From positions 15,234,617 to 15,298,616 of the forward strand of contig JAVDOI010000011.1 of NCBI GenBank assembly GCA_032191485.1: 64,000 bases of DNA, written 5' to 3'. This DNA comes from Leptoclinus maculatus. Lineage: Eukaryota > Chordata > Actinopteri > Perciformes > Stichaeidae. The first letter of the stretch is position 1; each line of letters opens with the position of its first letter. A model generated the notes under the pieces. That model was not told the origin of the DNA. It made no database searches and was given only the letters and a program-made list of their open reading frames with translations. This document shows, in pieces, positions 37,765 to 50,727 of the stretch. Made by a program: the position numbers and the translations under genes.

Positions 37765-38093
37765 GGAGGGGCGAGCGCTGCCGCTGCTGGTCGGTTCATT
37801 TGGGCTAACTAAAGTCCATCAACAAGCTAGTTAACGTTAGCTGTGAGCGATACGATGATCGCTATTAGTGATGCTCTGGCAGCAAGAAAACATGGACTAG
37901 CTAACTGAGATGTATTCCGCTGTATTGACAATCATTGCCTAGGTGAGGACCATTTCAGGTGGTCGTAATTAGCTGCTTCATTCATGCGGTCGCTGGTGCA
38001 CCGCGGAGTTTGAGCTCTGAGTGTCGGGCAAGCTCAGTCATCAGCTCGCTGGAGACGACTGGAACAAGACGGCTCACTCACCGGTACGATTGT
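37765..38093 (+). promoter_or_regulatory. SLAIN gene promoter and non-coding first exon candidate
   Basis: A GC-box-like GGGGGAGGGGCGAG starts near 37765. CpG-richer sequence with repeated TTAGCTAGC-type words follows. A donor (CCG then GTACGA) starts at 38094 and can splice to the acceptor at 38607-38608, nine bases before the ATG. Confidence 0.45.
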
Positions 38094-38617
38094 TTTCGCT
38101 GTTAGCATGCTAGCCAAGCTAACATCAACCTGAGTGCTCAAATGTCTTGATATATACTACGATAAAGCTGCTGCAAGTTCACAGCTCGGGGTTAGATGTG
38201 ATGGTGTACATCATCATCTTGTGGCTAGCTTCTTGCAACGGTCATTGCAGTGGAAGACAAAAAAAAGTGTTCGGCGTCATGTAAATACATGTAAAATGAT
38301 TGTTGCCTGAAATCCACTCACGTTCGTTAATGTACTGTTCAAGTGGCGCATTGATACCAGAGCTAGTCCGTGTGACTTACGTCCAAAGCTCTGCATGTGA
38401 GTGAAGTAGCTAAAGAATATTTATTCATATTACTTGTATATTATATATTTGTAACCATGTGTTAAGTTGCTGTTGTGTTGCCCCCATGCCTATTCCCTAA
38501 AGGTGTAGTCAGCAACATAACGTGAGTTTTTTAACTTGATGTGTTATTATGAAGACCTGTTGTGTGTTGTTATGATGTAAATTATAATCCTACTCTTCCT
38601 CCCAATAGAGAAGGAGC

Positions 38618-41600
38618 ATGGTGGTCCCGGACAGTGCCAGCGTGGTCCCCCAGGCTGACAATGGCAGTCCCGCTGGCCTCCTGGAGAGCTCCATGCCTGG
38701 GTGCGAGAAGGAAGAAGAGGGGGGTCCGGACCTGGCAGGGGGGGAGCTGGAGGAGGTACGAAAGCTGCAGGAGCTCGTTCGTAGGTTGGAGGTCCAGAAC
38801 GAGACCCTGCGCAACAGGGGGAGCAAGACCATCATCCACAGAGGAGCCGGCAGCAACAGCAACCTCACAGAAGCTGTGTATATCAACGAGAGGCTGACTT
38901 GCGAGGAGGTGACCAACTCCCACCTCAGATTGGAGCACGGTGGCGAGCTGGGCACAACAGACTTTGAGCTGTCGCCCACTCAGGACAGCAGCAGCGGTGA
39001 AGACATGTCCCCTCTGCCCATGGCCAACAGGCTGGAGGATGAGGATGAGGATGAAGAGGAGGACCAGGGTCCGTGTGGGGGTTTTCTCACCTTGACCTGC
39101 AGCAACGGAGCGGCACAGTCCCTGCAGACCCCAGAGAGCCCCTCTCAGGAAAGTTATGAGTCAGAGACACTTGCGGAGAGCGACTCTGGGGCAGACCAAA
39201 CTGCACTGGATGAAGTGGACGTCCTAGATTTGGAGGATGAGTGTGCAGACTTAGAGGACGAGGACAGTTGGTATGTTTTGATGTCTGAACTGCTTGTCTC
39301 TGGTCTCTTGTTATGTTTTGATAGCCTCCATCTAGCCCACCTGTTTGGGTTATCCCAAGATATCGGTACTGGACTGATCGTTGTGTGCGGGATCTTAACA
39401 TTTGCAGATGTGAGAGAGCGAGTCAAATCCATGATGTGTAGCAGAGCATAAGAGTTACCTTCAGGGGAAGCAGACTTCTGGCAGCACAGGCCACAGCGGT
39501 ATTTGAAGTGTGCTTGTGTATAGGTAGAGGAGCCCCTTCAGCCACATGAGTCACTTGTGCTCTTTCCTTTCAACCTCTGATTTGTAAGTGTGTTACTCCC
39601 CCACAGGAAGTGACTGTGCACTGTTCCGTAGCAGCAGTAGGTTATATGGATTTAAAATTAGAGTTAATTCATGGCCAAGACAGAAACCACATTTTTTTTT
39701 CCTCCTTATCCACAGAATCTTTTCTTTTACTTTCAGAGCTTTGCTTAACTGTGGCAAACATTTTGACCACTAGCTCTGAATATTAACTGTAATCAGGAGG
39801 AAATCGTGTCAGTGGTGGAGAAAAGAGAGAGAAGAAAGACACCGGACCGACAAGGAGGCGGTAAAAGAAATGGGCAGCCAGCCGGAGGGAATAAGTTCAG
39901 ACGCAGTTGACGTGCCTAACAAAGTGAGAGGCTGTTGGTCGTCCCTTAAAATTGACTCTGAGCCGTCTGACCGAGGTAAACAACAGGCGTGACCGATGTG
40001 CGACCTGTTTGGCAGGTAATGATGAACAGGACGCGACAAAGGCGCTGGTATTGTTTTCACCCTCTGAGTCTCTGTGTGGGTGTGTCATCGTGGTAGAATG
40101 TGGTCCAGGAGACGCCCACTGAAGCAGATTTTGTCTCCACATCAACGTCAAAGCTGTGCAAATGCAGTCGTAAAACCGTACAGGTGTGTAGTTGAGCCAA
40201 GTTCGAAAGATGGCCTGATTTTGTGTTGCAGCGCAAGATCGTCTCTGGTTTTTTGTTTGTGTCTAAAGCCGGCATGAATTAAAATAATTTAGGTACCAGA
40301 AGTGTTCTATCAAGCTGTTTCAAGGAGAAAAGCTATTTCAGAAATAATTGTAGTAATATGTGTTGTTATTGTTGGCCCAGCATAGATCTCCATTCACTAA
40401 GCCTTGTTACACAATGTACTAAAGATCAACTTAGCTATATCTGCATTAGTTCATTCCTGAATGCACGTCAGGTTGAAGCTTATAAAAAGCCGTTTTTATT
40501 TAAACAACATGGACTTTGTTCATTTCCTCCAGTTTTAATTGGCAGAATATTACCAAAATGACCAGTTATAGAGGGTTAATTACTAATAATCCATGTTAAC
40601 ATCATGCCAGAGTTCAGTCTAGAACGTGTTTGTTTATGCTGTGCGTGTCCCATATTGTGTTCCTGATGGTTACTTTAGCAGCTTAACAGTCAGACCAGTC
40701 ACCACTTATTTTCAGTTTCACATCATTAGCCATACCATATGTGCTTTGGGAGGTTATCATAGCCAAAAAAATCCTGTAATCCTAACGGCAACATAATCTG
40801 ATCTGCTCTGGGCTGGATGCTGCCGTATGGCTAAACTGCTTTGAGTGGGATTGCACAGCATGTGATCCGAGGCCCCCCCCCCCCCCCCCCTAACCGGAGC
40901 TGAGAGCAACTGGTGGAGCTGCTGTCGCGTCGTGGGAGTATCTGCACCTTTAATAATAGTTCCAAGACTTGATTAGAGTAGAGAGAAAATGTTTCAACAA
41001 TTTCCATTTTGTTCTTAAATCATGGTCATTTTTTTTGGATGGTTTTTTTTTGTTTTTTTTTATCGCTTACGGAAAATGACTCTTAAGCTTCCACACACTA
41101 AACTTAAAACCTCTGACTTACTCTCCTCACAGTGCAGCAGTCGAGCAAAATACACCTGACTTTGCGGCGTAAACACGAGTTATCCATCCTGCCTCTGTGA
41201 TGCTGCTCCTGGCTGTGGTTGAACACAGATGGTGGTGGTTTCATAATGAAAGGAAGAACACGCGTTTTATGATAACTATACGATCACTACTATAGGGTTC
41301 GTTTGAAACTATTATGTAGAATAACTGTAAAAGTATGGAACATACAGAAAATGGATGTTTACTTCATCCACAGATGCTGCTCTACTTATTTTAATGTTAT
41401 TATAAAAGCAATTGTGGTCTGGTATATTTCTATTATTTGATTTAGAAGAAATCAAACACACACACACGTAGAAACTGTTCTCTCTGGCAGGATGCGTGAC
41501 CTGAATATTGCTCTCTGTTGTGTTGCTCAGTCCAGTGGGAGATGGGTGCTTTTGTGTTTGCCCAATGGGAAGATGATTTGTAGTTGATTGTCAGTCCGGG

Positions 41601-44600
41601 CCTTTTGTGTGTCCAACTTAAAAGGGATCAGCCCATGTGGCTGCCACTTCAAAGCTTGAACCTGATGGCTGTTTGCTCTCACTTGGGTCAACACCGCACA
41701 CATCACAGTTCACATTTCGTCATTGTGTGGCTGCATGAAAACCGACCGTGGCCGGTCGTGTGTTGACGTGATTGTTTCTGGCTGCCGTTTCCAAAAATAA
41801 CTCTAGATTTGTCTTTTTCCGATTTGTCCACTTGACTGTGGCCCGTCATGGCGGAGTGAGCTTGAGATGTTAGGCGGATGTAAATGAGGCGAATGTGTGA
41901 TTGTCATGTTTGAGAACCAGGCTGAGGCCATAATAAGGATGTTGAAAGATGTATTACATAAAGTGTTTGCTCGCTCCCTGTTTGATCTGATTACATCATC
42001 ACTTTAAACAAACCAGCCTGGTTGTTTGAAGTGAGATCTTTTATTGGCTGCTTCAGTGTCTCATTCAAAGGTTGGGAGTTAATTCTCCTTGTGGTCCGTC
42101 AACCCTATGTTGTGCATTGTGAAGAACATTCTTACCGTGTGCACGGCATGCTCAATGCTATTAAGTGCATACCTTATAGGCCAATAATTCACACTAATCT
42201 CCATCTTGACAAGCGTGTTTAATAAGAAGTAGATTAGGCTTACTGTTTTGGCGCTGAACGGCCTTTTCCATCTCTGTATTCCTCTCCTGATCCCTTTTTG
42301 CTTCGCCTCATTGCTCCCATTTCCCTTGGTGATGGTTTGTTTTCTTCCTGTCTGCCTCTTCTCTACAGGTTGTATGTGTCTCCAAAAAAGCAAGTAGACG
42401 ATCAAGGCCCTGAGTCTCCGTTGAAGTGGTGTCGGCAGGCTCTTGACCAACGCAGCCCCGAGACAGAACTAGCTTGTCGGACCCTGATCAACCGCTTGGA
42501 CCAGAGTATGTAAACACAAACATTTTTTGCATTAAACTCTTTGAAGTGTGCGAACAAAGTATTTATTATGCTGCTTTTTCATTCATAAAGATTACCAATC
42601 TGTCAACGGTGGTTGGCCTAAATCAAGATTAAGACACCTAATTCATTGCAGGGTGATGGCCTCACCTACCTCTGTGACATGTCTGCTGTCTTATTTACTG
42701 CTCACCTCTATTGTGTACACACAGTGTTTGTTTTAGTCGCATGACAAAGCCCGAGCTCTCGGTGAACGGTTACGGTGTACGTCTCTACGTGTGGACAGAA
42801 GTGTGTGTCTGATCCAACAGGCCCCATATATTATTTACTTCCTGCACACTGCAGAACCGGAACAACAGAGCTATTCACACCAGGGCTGACTGACTACATG
42901 AAGTCATGGGCTGGGTTGGATTACTCCCCCCACCCCCCCTGGGTCAGCTCAGTCTGATTGATGCTATTACACACTGCCATGCTTTGTTTTTACTTAATTA
43001 GATCACATGCAAATGACACCAGGCTGGCACTTCTACGCAAATCAGACTGGTCGGTTATACAGTAGCTCTGTCTTCTGTCTATTGATGTGGGAGACATCGG
43101 ATAACTGGAGCTCTTTACATTGTTTAAAGCTCGTGTCTTGTTTGATTTCCACATGAAATACAGTACAATTATGACTTGAAATGGTGTTGGATTGGTGAAA
43201 TCATATAAATAATTGTTCAGTGAAGGAATCTGATATATTTATTTCCTAATTAACAGTTAAACGTACGACACAACATCTACCTCTGGCTGCAGTTATGAGG
43301 TGCCGTGTGTTCACAGCATCCAGACAACAACACGATTTCCCGGAGGACCGACTCTTCCTGTTGTTGTCATGTGTGGCTGTTGTCGGCTCAGCTGTTGTGA
43401 CTCTTTTACGCTTCTGCACCTACAACAACCAAAAGAGCAGATGCACACAGTTTGCGCGCCCAAGACCGACCGCTTTCCACTAAAAATGGGGCCCTTAATG
43501 TAATTCACATTTTTCCAACCATACTTTTATTATGTATGATGTGCTTTATATTTATTTATCTTTTATATTGTCCTTTTATTTAGCCAGGACGGTCCTATTG
43601 AGATACAAGATCTCTTCTTCTTCTTCTTCTTCCAGGGAGTCTTGGTCATGAGCAGTTTCACGTAACAAAAATTCCCATTAGGACCCAAACAATACATGAA
43701 AGCACGTCCTCTCTTTTCTTTTCAGGTGTGTATGATCTTCTATCTAACCTCTCCTCTCCTGTTCCCTGCAGCGTCTCGATGGAGGAACATGTACAGTAGC
43801 CCATCAGCAGAGGCAGGCTCGACAGGCTCTGGCCTGATCTCTCCTGGGTACCACAAATCAACTAACAAATCCCTACTAACCTGTGGCAGCTCAGGTATGG
43901 CATGACATTAACACACTGCGCTCCTTGTTTTCTGCTCGACACAACAGTGGGATTGACTGCAGTTACTGTGAGGATGTAGGTCACTTGATATGTGTGTGCA
44001 CTAATGCATAACAATGTGTTCCCTCGGGATCTGAATGGTCATTTTTTGGACTATTCTGGCCTTTTTGCATGTTTTACCCAGTTTACTGTGTGCCAAGTAT
44101 ACTGCACTTTAAAGAAAACAACTATAAGTTTGATTGATTTTCTACTTTTAGCATGCAGACATTGTTAAGCATTCATTTTATTACTGGAGCCTTGTATCAC
44201 AGACTAAATTACGGTCCATTGAAACAGCAGTGAAATTAGGAAAGAAAGAAAAAAAGAAGTGAATACAGACGTCATGAAAGGGCAAATGTGCTTCCTGCAT
44301 GACAAAGCACGTGTACACGTGAATGCACCGCCAACAACACATCTGTAACACTGGTATGCTCTGGAGGTTTTTGGCAATGCTAACCTGTGTGAAATGTGTT
44401 ATGCTGGTGATGTTCACTTTGTGGTGATTGTTACAGTTACTTTGCACTTTTCGTTGTTCCTCACATTGCCTGGCACTTTGTGCAGAGACCAACAATGCTG
44501 ATGTTGTTATGAATTCCCTGTAAATAACAAATCTGTGCATGAACTTGTAAATGCTTGGCTTGTGGGTGTTGACCCTATCTAATCCCAGACTTTTTACATA

Positions 44601-47600
44601 ACCAAATGCCCCTGGATGATGATGTCATCTCCCATTTGTGTGAGAGTTAGGCCCGTGTCAGACAGACACGCCCGGCAGGGGAACTTAGCATTTAGCGTTT
44701 CTGGGCGCCATCATCAGTATAGACGGTCCTTTCTAGACTAATGCGGCTTGAAGAGTGAAGAGTAGAAAGAAGTTTTAATTTAAACAAATGTGATTTGTCT
44801 ATATTCACACCGTAAATTCTTATATCAGAAAAATCTGAATCAGAAACTGTTTATTGCCAAGTACGTTACACATACAAGGGATTTGGCTTGGTGATTTGTT
44901 GCGTAACAGTAAAACACAGTGCAATAGTATGACATCATTTAAAAATAGAAAATATGAACATTTACAAAATAAAATATGGTAAACAAACAAATAAGAGTAC
45001 GTTAAAACAAGCCTATTATTAAAGTGTTATGTGTATGTCTTTATATATATATATATATAGTACCTTACTTAGGCCTCGTATCAAATCTGTTTGTTTTTTT
45101 CCGTTAGGCAGTCTTGGTTTGAAAGCTAGTTATTGTTCTTTGATACAATCCCTTGGCTGTGCAGTGTTGTACAGGTTCTAACCTGGAGCCATTGTTATGC
45201 ACAATGGAGGCAAAACATGCCGGGCTATACCCATGGTTTATTTGTTGTCTGGAGAGCCCTGCAGCCATTATAATACCGGTCTTGGTAAATGTTTTTTTCC
45301 CGCAGTTCGTTCCCCTGGTCTGTTCAAACAGACCACATGGCCATTATTTCAGTATCTGCTTTGATTTGTGAGATGCAGCTTGTTTAATACAACGTGCCCA
45401 TTGTGTTTTCACAGGTGTCCCTACCATGCGCTCTGCCCTGAGCTCGCAGTCCTCCATTGACAGCGAGCTCAGCACATCCGATGACTCCATCTCTATGGGC
45501 TATAAGCTGCAGGATCTCACTGATGTCCAGATCATGGCTCGCCTACAGGAAGAGAGTGAGTGGCAGGGTTGTCCACGTGGTCATTGTGTTTCCCAATTCT
45601 AAATTCCACGGCTGCCCCCGTGTATATATGTCGTTTTTTAACTTTATAATTCTGGTGTCAGGTCTGAGGCAGGATTTTGCCTCCAGCTCAGCATCCGCAT
45701 CACGCCGCAGCTCCACGGCCTCGCTACAGTCCCTGCGCCGGGGCGGCACCTACAGCGATCAGGAGTTTGACAGTTACAGCCTGGAGGACGAAGAGGACGA
45801 GTTTTGCTCCATGCCCCAGCGACGACATCGCTTCACCCCTTCGCCGTTAGGCTCACCCCGGTGCTTGTCCCCCTCCACCTCCAATCACGGTCAGGAATAC
45901 AGCAGCCGACTCGGGGCTCCGCGCACAAGAGCACCCAGACGATCTCTCCAGGGCCCCAGTGCAGAGCTGATTAAATTTGCCAAGAGCGAGGGTAGGCTAT
46001 AGCCAAATAATTCAGCATTGTATACCCGAGGTCGAGAAGATCAGAGGGACCATCGCATATTCTCGTTGGACCAAAGCTGTGATGGCGCACATACTGTTGT
46101 TGCTAAATGTGTATTGTATGTGTGGTTCCAGAGGAGTTGAGGCACAGCATGCCTAATCTGGCCCCCCGCACCAGCCTACGTTCCCTGGAGGCAGTCAGAA
46201 ACAGTCGCAGCATGGAGGCTAACCTCCAGAGCTCCGGCAACCGCATGTCCCACCTGACTCACTCCCCCTCCACAGGTAACCCTACCCTCTTCACCTGGTC
46301 CGCACCATTCCTCCAATATGATGGCACCTTCCTTTGCCTTGCATATAGCCCTTTGTGGTGTCACTTCTATCCTACCACCGTACCTTCTCGAAGCTCTGCA
46401 TGACCACAGCTTTGAACAATATTCGTCTTCACGATACCCTGTGGAATATGTGACCACTGCTAGCGCTGTGGAGCAGTTCTCTTTATGAGGAGGTCCCCAG
46501 TTTTCTTATATCTTGCACATGGGTGACACAATAAATATACTAGGCAATGGTTTCACATTATTCCACTAATCTAATGCGCCAAGAAACGCAGCAGTGCACC
46601 GACAAAGGCTGTTAAGACTGCTAGCAAACAAACTTTTGAGTTGAGTTGAGTTTTGGTGAGTAAATACAAATGTAAACAGAAAGTTCAAAAGAAAACTCAG
46701 TGATATAATAAATACAAATTAAAAGTGCGCTGAAGGCTACTGTCAACAAAAAATGCTTGATGTTTACCAACAGATGGCATGTGCTTACTACAAGTCTCAT
46801 GCAGTAAACAAGATAAGCAACATTATTAAATACATACACAAACAAAAAAAGTTGCTCTGCTCATGCTTTTCAATTCCTAAACATAAATGTTGAACAAACT
46901 CATGACACGCGGATATTATCAGAAAAATCTATCGATCTGATACATCAAAATGGATGTATCGATCTAACCCCAACAAGTCCTGTCATCTATAACAAACTCG
47001 TACTATATATGGCTCACAAGTACCTCGGAGTTCCACAAACCATCCCATATTTTGCCCTCCTCCTTCCCTGACATACCCCAGGTCATGAACAGTTAACCGT
47101 CCGTTCACTCACCTGCTACATCATTATTCCACCACTTTCCTCCCAATGTATCCTTGATATTTTCCGGTGCTGCTCCTCCCTGGCTTACCTCCAACTCTTA
47201 CATGCCACACACAGGGTTTGGATTTCAACCACAGCATATGTATCTTTTGTATATATCACCAACATGTATTTGATTTGTCTGAAATAAATAGCTGGTTGAG
47301 ATTCTGTTCTACCACTGTGCCTTTCTTCCACTCAAGGTATGGCTTCTAGTCGACTGCGTGGCAGCGGCCAGTCACCTCTCTCCCTGCGGACTCCGGTTAA
47401 AGCTGTGACTCCTGTGGGCTCCATGGCGGCTGGTCGTCAGCCTTCCAGAGGTCTGCCTGTTGTCCAAGCGTCGTCGGCAGGAGGAGGCCGCAGGGTCCAG
47501 TCACCAGGCTCTGCCAATGGCGGAGCCTACATACCCGGGAGAGGCTCCACTGGGGCAGGGAGGGCTGCCATGGGCCGAGGACAGGCATCTACCAGGAGTA

Positions 47601-47879
47601 AACTCTCACAGCCCCCACGGAGGTGAGTACTGAAATAAGATAAGAGAAGATAATCCTTTATTAGTCCCGCAGTGGGGAAATTTACAGGATCACAGCAGCA
47701 AATGAAATGAAAAGCTACGAAGGAATGTTGAGAAATTGTGTAACATGTAAATTTGTTTCTATTCAGATCATCACAATCTGATACTTGGGCCCTTGAATGA
47801 AGACTAACTCTGTTTTATTGACAGGTCTTTGGGCATGACTAAAATGTCAGATGAATCCTGGAAAGATGGCTGTTACTGA
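38618..47879 (+). CDS. SLAIN motif-containing protein (third SLAIN1/SLAIN2 relative)
   Basis: Eight coding exons join in frame: 38618-39270, 42369-42505, 43772-43894, 45415-45555, 45662-45991, 46132-46275, 47337-47622 and 47825-47879, giving 622 aa. An N-terminal coiled coil (EEVRKLQELVRRLEVQNETL) matches SLAIN2. An acidic stretch then leads to DSWLYVSPKK and PLKWCRQALD, both diagnostic of the family. Next come [56 protein letters not shown] and RHSMPNLA. The Ser/Pro/Arg-rich tail ends SLGMTKMSDESWKDGCY, the conserved SLAIN C-terminus. SLAIN proteins track growing microtubule ends and link EB proteins, CLASP/CLIP proteins and XMAP215/ch-TOG. No exact SxIP motif was seen. Intron 1 is about 3.1 kb. 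The paralogue is uncertain. If exon 1 is read past its donor, the frame stays open to 39451; that is taken as intron. Confidence 0.9.
40873..40890. repeat. C homopolymer in SLAIN intron 1
   Basis: Run of 18 C bases on the + strand. It may be a site of length polymorphism or assembly error. Confidence 0.8.
43570..43650. repeat. short interspersed repeat with CTT microsatellite
   Basis: TTTTATTTAGCCAGGACGGT, then ATTGAGATACAAGATCTC, a CTT run (43616-43632) and CCAGGGAGTC. The two ends are partly complementary (CCAGGACGG / CCAGGGAGTCTTGG), as in common palindromic fish repeats. Family not assigned. Confidence 0.5.
44826..44960 (-). repeat. retroposon 3'-tail-like repeat
   Basis: AATCTGAATCAGAAACTGTT, then TATTGCCAAGTACGTTACAC and ATACAAGGGATTTGG, followed by an A-rich part. 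The order matches common fish LINE/SINE tails read on the minus strand. It lies in the SLAIN intron before the exon at 45415. Confidence 0.55.
47637..47705 (-). repeat. LINE/SINE 3'-tail-like repeat, second copy
   Basis: AGATAATCCTTTATTAGTCC followed by CGCAGTGGGGAAATTTACAG and CACAGCAGCAAA. It is the same family and orientation as 34262. It sits in the last SLAIN intron, 15 bases past the donor. Confidence 0.65.
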
Positions 47880-49180
47880 GCCGGTGATGAAGGATTGTCC
47901 ACTGCTGCAACCCTCACCTGACCTCTTCCCTTTACCTCTCATAGTACCCTCAAAGAACACAGCCACTGTGTCCACAAATGTGTCGTACAACCTTTTCGGT
48001 CCCCATTTCAGACTGGAGCGCTGGGCTGCACTGGATTCGCAGCCGAGACTCGTCTCTTTCCCTCGCATGAAACATTGTCAACCCACACAAAGAGGATGTG
48101 TAGGCAGACACGAAGGCACACATGCACACTCCACTTGTGATATAGACCAACTCTGAGCTTCCAGAAGATTTGTTTGTGTCAATTTTACTTATTTTTCTAT
48201 GGTAATTGTGAAAAAAAAAACTGCTGGAATATGGGTTGTATCACTGTTCTCTTGCTGTTATTGATATGAAGACAATTTAAATGAAGTTATAGGTGGTTTG
48301 TTCATTTTCTGTGCATTCCTACTAAATCAAGGTGCTGAATGTTGCATGCTTGGTTTTGTTGTTTTTGTATCCTTATCATCATGTAACTGCAATATGATCT
48401 GTGTGAAGTTATGAATGTTTGATTGGTTTATTGTGTAATTATCTTTAGATTTGTGTGTTTTGCTCTTTGCTGACACAGCAATGCAACTCCTGTAAATCAC
48501 ACTGCCCTCATAGAAAAAAAAAAGAAGGAAAATACAGTTTGTGCCAAGGCGCATTTCAGCTGCAAAACTCTTTCTAATACCAGAAGAATCTTGAATCAAT
48601 AAAGGTACTGTTATGGTACTGCATTTTTACTGCATATCAATATTTGGTTTTGAGTATGCTTTTGGATACCACTGTAATGAAGAACATGTTTATGCACTAA
48701 GGCCTTGTGCCTTAAGACAGCTATGCACCCTCATGCAGAGTGCTTCTGACAATTAGGAGCTGTAATGCAAATGAATAATAAAGTCTACCCTGAAACTATA
48801 ATTGCACCATTTCTGGTTGTTCTTATTATACAATCAATGCATGTTAAGTCGAGGTCTGTTTGCATTGCAGGCCATTTAGTCACACTGCAATCCATCCGCA
48901 GCAGCAGTACCATCAGCATCTCCCGGATGTTTCCTGGGTGCACCGCCAAACGCCTCACAAATGAGATCTCGACTACCCACCCCTTGTGACAAAATGGCCC
49001 ACAGGCCTCAACCGTGCATACAAAGTCTTGAGTGCAGTCTGCAACCACATTAAAAATATAGATATAATTCTCGATGTTATGTTTAAATCCTGTGCATCAC
49101 AACCGGGCGTATATATATATATATGTTACCATTATGATAAAGTATCTGTTAATGTAACTCTGCTCTCTTATGCATGACGC
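47880..49180 (+). other. SLAIN gene 3'UTR and spacer
   Basis: AATAAA signals lie at 48598-48603 and 48777-48782, suggesting a 3'UTR of about 0.7-0.9 kb. The rest, up to the znf711 promoter, shows no coding potential. An AT run lies at about 49111-49124. Confidence 0.55.
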
Positions 49181-49403
49181 AAATAGTAAGGGATCAGCGG
49201 TAAACGAGGCCACGCATTGTCTGCCCCCCGCCCTCCCTCTGCTTGTCAGGAAGCAAGCTGATTGGCCGAGGCCTAGCAAAGGGTGCCCGGGGATCCAAAA
49301 CTGCAGGCCGCACTTAGCTTACCGTCAAAAATAAACCAAAACAATAACAGACAAAACTGAGAAGGGGGAGAAACACCGATAGAGTCAGAAGACGACGCTA
49401 TCA
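49181..49403 (+). promoter_or_regulatory. znf711 promoter and non-coding first exon candidate
   Basis: An inverted CCAAT box (ATTGG) lies at 49261-49265, within CpG-richer DNA. A donor (CAG then GTAAAA) starts at 49404 and can splice to the acceptor at 50717-50718, nine bases before the znf711 ATG. A YY1-like AAAATGGCGC lies near 49737, so a second start site further down is possible. Confidence 0.45.
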
Positions 49404-49865
49404 GGTAAAATTTATTTGAGTCGGTTAGAAAGGCATGTGGAATAAGACGCAAGGGCCCAGTCGGCCGTAGCGGGCCTCTTTCAGCCTTTTGGAAAAACAA
49501 CATGGAAGATAATGCGGCACAAGCGGCTTCACCTAGCTTAGCAGGCTAGCTAGCCGATCGGACGGCCGTCGTCGCGCAGATCAGAGCTGCATGCAAAAAA
49601 ATGATCGCACAAGGCATATGTGGTTGTTGCTGGTGCTAATGCATTTATTGGTACGGTGACGTTGTGTGTAGTTGAGATTTTAACGGCTAAATAAGATCGG
49701 TTGTTGCATTCCTTGAATTAGCATTTATGCTAAAACAAAATGGCGCTCAGGGAAACAGCCATAGCTTGCTTGCTAGTTAGCTCTGGTGGGTGGAGGGCGG
49801 TAGCCGCCTCAGTATGCATTGCATAACGTCTGCAGCACTTTCACTGGTGGCCATAAACTCCGAGC

Positions 49866-50426
49866 ATGTGTAGTTTCATGCGGAGTCCAGAGTACGATAC
49901 TGTTTTTAAACGACATAAGCACCGTATTAGTTTTTATCCCAATACGATATATATCCGTGGAACTCGGGGACCCACATGTAACTGCAGGTCTTTGCAGGAA
50001 CTAACGCTACATATGTTGGCTAATTTTGAGCAGTCATGTGACGACAATGCACTTCCTCTCATGAAAGCATCCAGGACTCATCTTTTAGGAGCAATCAGAG
50101 CCGCTGTCAGCGAGCTCATCCTGCACACTGAGCAGGACAGCCCTTTGTCTCGGCTGGGTCGCAGCCATCAGGCTCAACCAGCTCCAGGTGTAGGGATGGC
50201 TATATGTCCTCGGGTTGAAGCTGCCTGTAGTACTCTTTATAAGCAATGGATGGAGCCAGTGGTCAACAACACAACTGCCCCCGTTCTCAGCTTGTCTGCC
50301 TTGTGTTTGAACGTTTCTCAACCAGAGGCCATTCTTTGTAGTGGCACCAGTGTCCTTATTATAAACCTGAGCCCATGTGGAAATGTTGTGTGTTGTAATG
50401 TTTTTACAACACTTAAGCATCACTAA
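49866..50426 (+). other. unrecognised open reading frame of 186 codons in the znf711 5' region
   Basis: An ATG-started frame lies between the likely znf711 promoter and its first coding exon. The product begins MCSFMRSPEYDTVFKRHKH and has a likely amphipathic helix (LLGAIRAAVSELILHTEQD). No known domain is recognised. A possible internal exon lies within the same frame, from about 49998 (after CTTTGCAG) to about 50186 (before GTGTAG). It could be chance, part of an alternative 5' exon or a fish-specific gene. Low confidence as coding. Confidence 0.25.
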
Positions 50427-50727
50427 CTAACTCATTACCTATTTTCTCTCTCTTCTAACAACAGCGCAATGCTCCAGAGTACTAATTGTTTGTTTGTTTT
50501 CTTTGTCAGAGGGATTGATTACTTTACCTTGATGGAAGGAAGCGCATCACATATCCTATTGGTTGTATTCTAAGGGTTTTGTCATCAAATGTGAAGGTAT
50601 GTATTAAATACCAGCCTTGCTAGATGGTGCTTTCGCCTTAATTTGTAGTAATGCACATTAACAAAGCTCAAGAAAACAGTTAACTCAGTGTACACTGTAA
50701 TTTTCAGTATTTTCCCAGATTAAAGAC

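Noticed and set aside
39271..39451. SLAIN exon 1 frame continuing past its donor.
   Set aside because: Splicing at 39270 restores the conserved SWLYVSPKK family motif in the next exon, whereas the extension has no SLAIN similarity.
44181..44540. 119-codon minus-strand frame in a SLAIN intron.
   Set aside because: No domain, no splice or promoter context, and a composition typical of translated intron.
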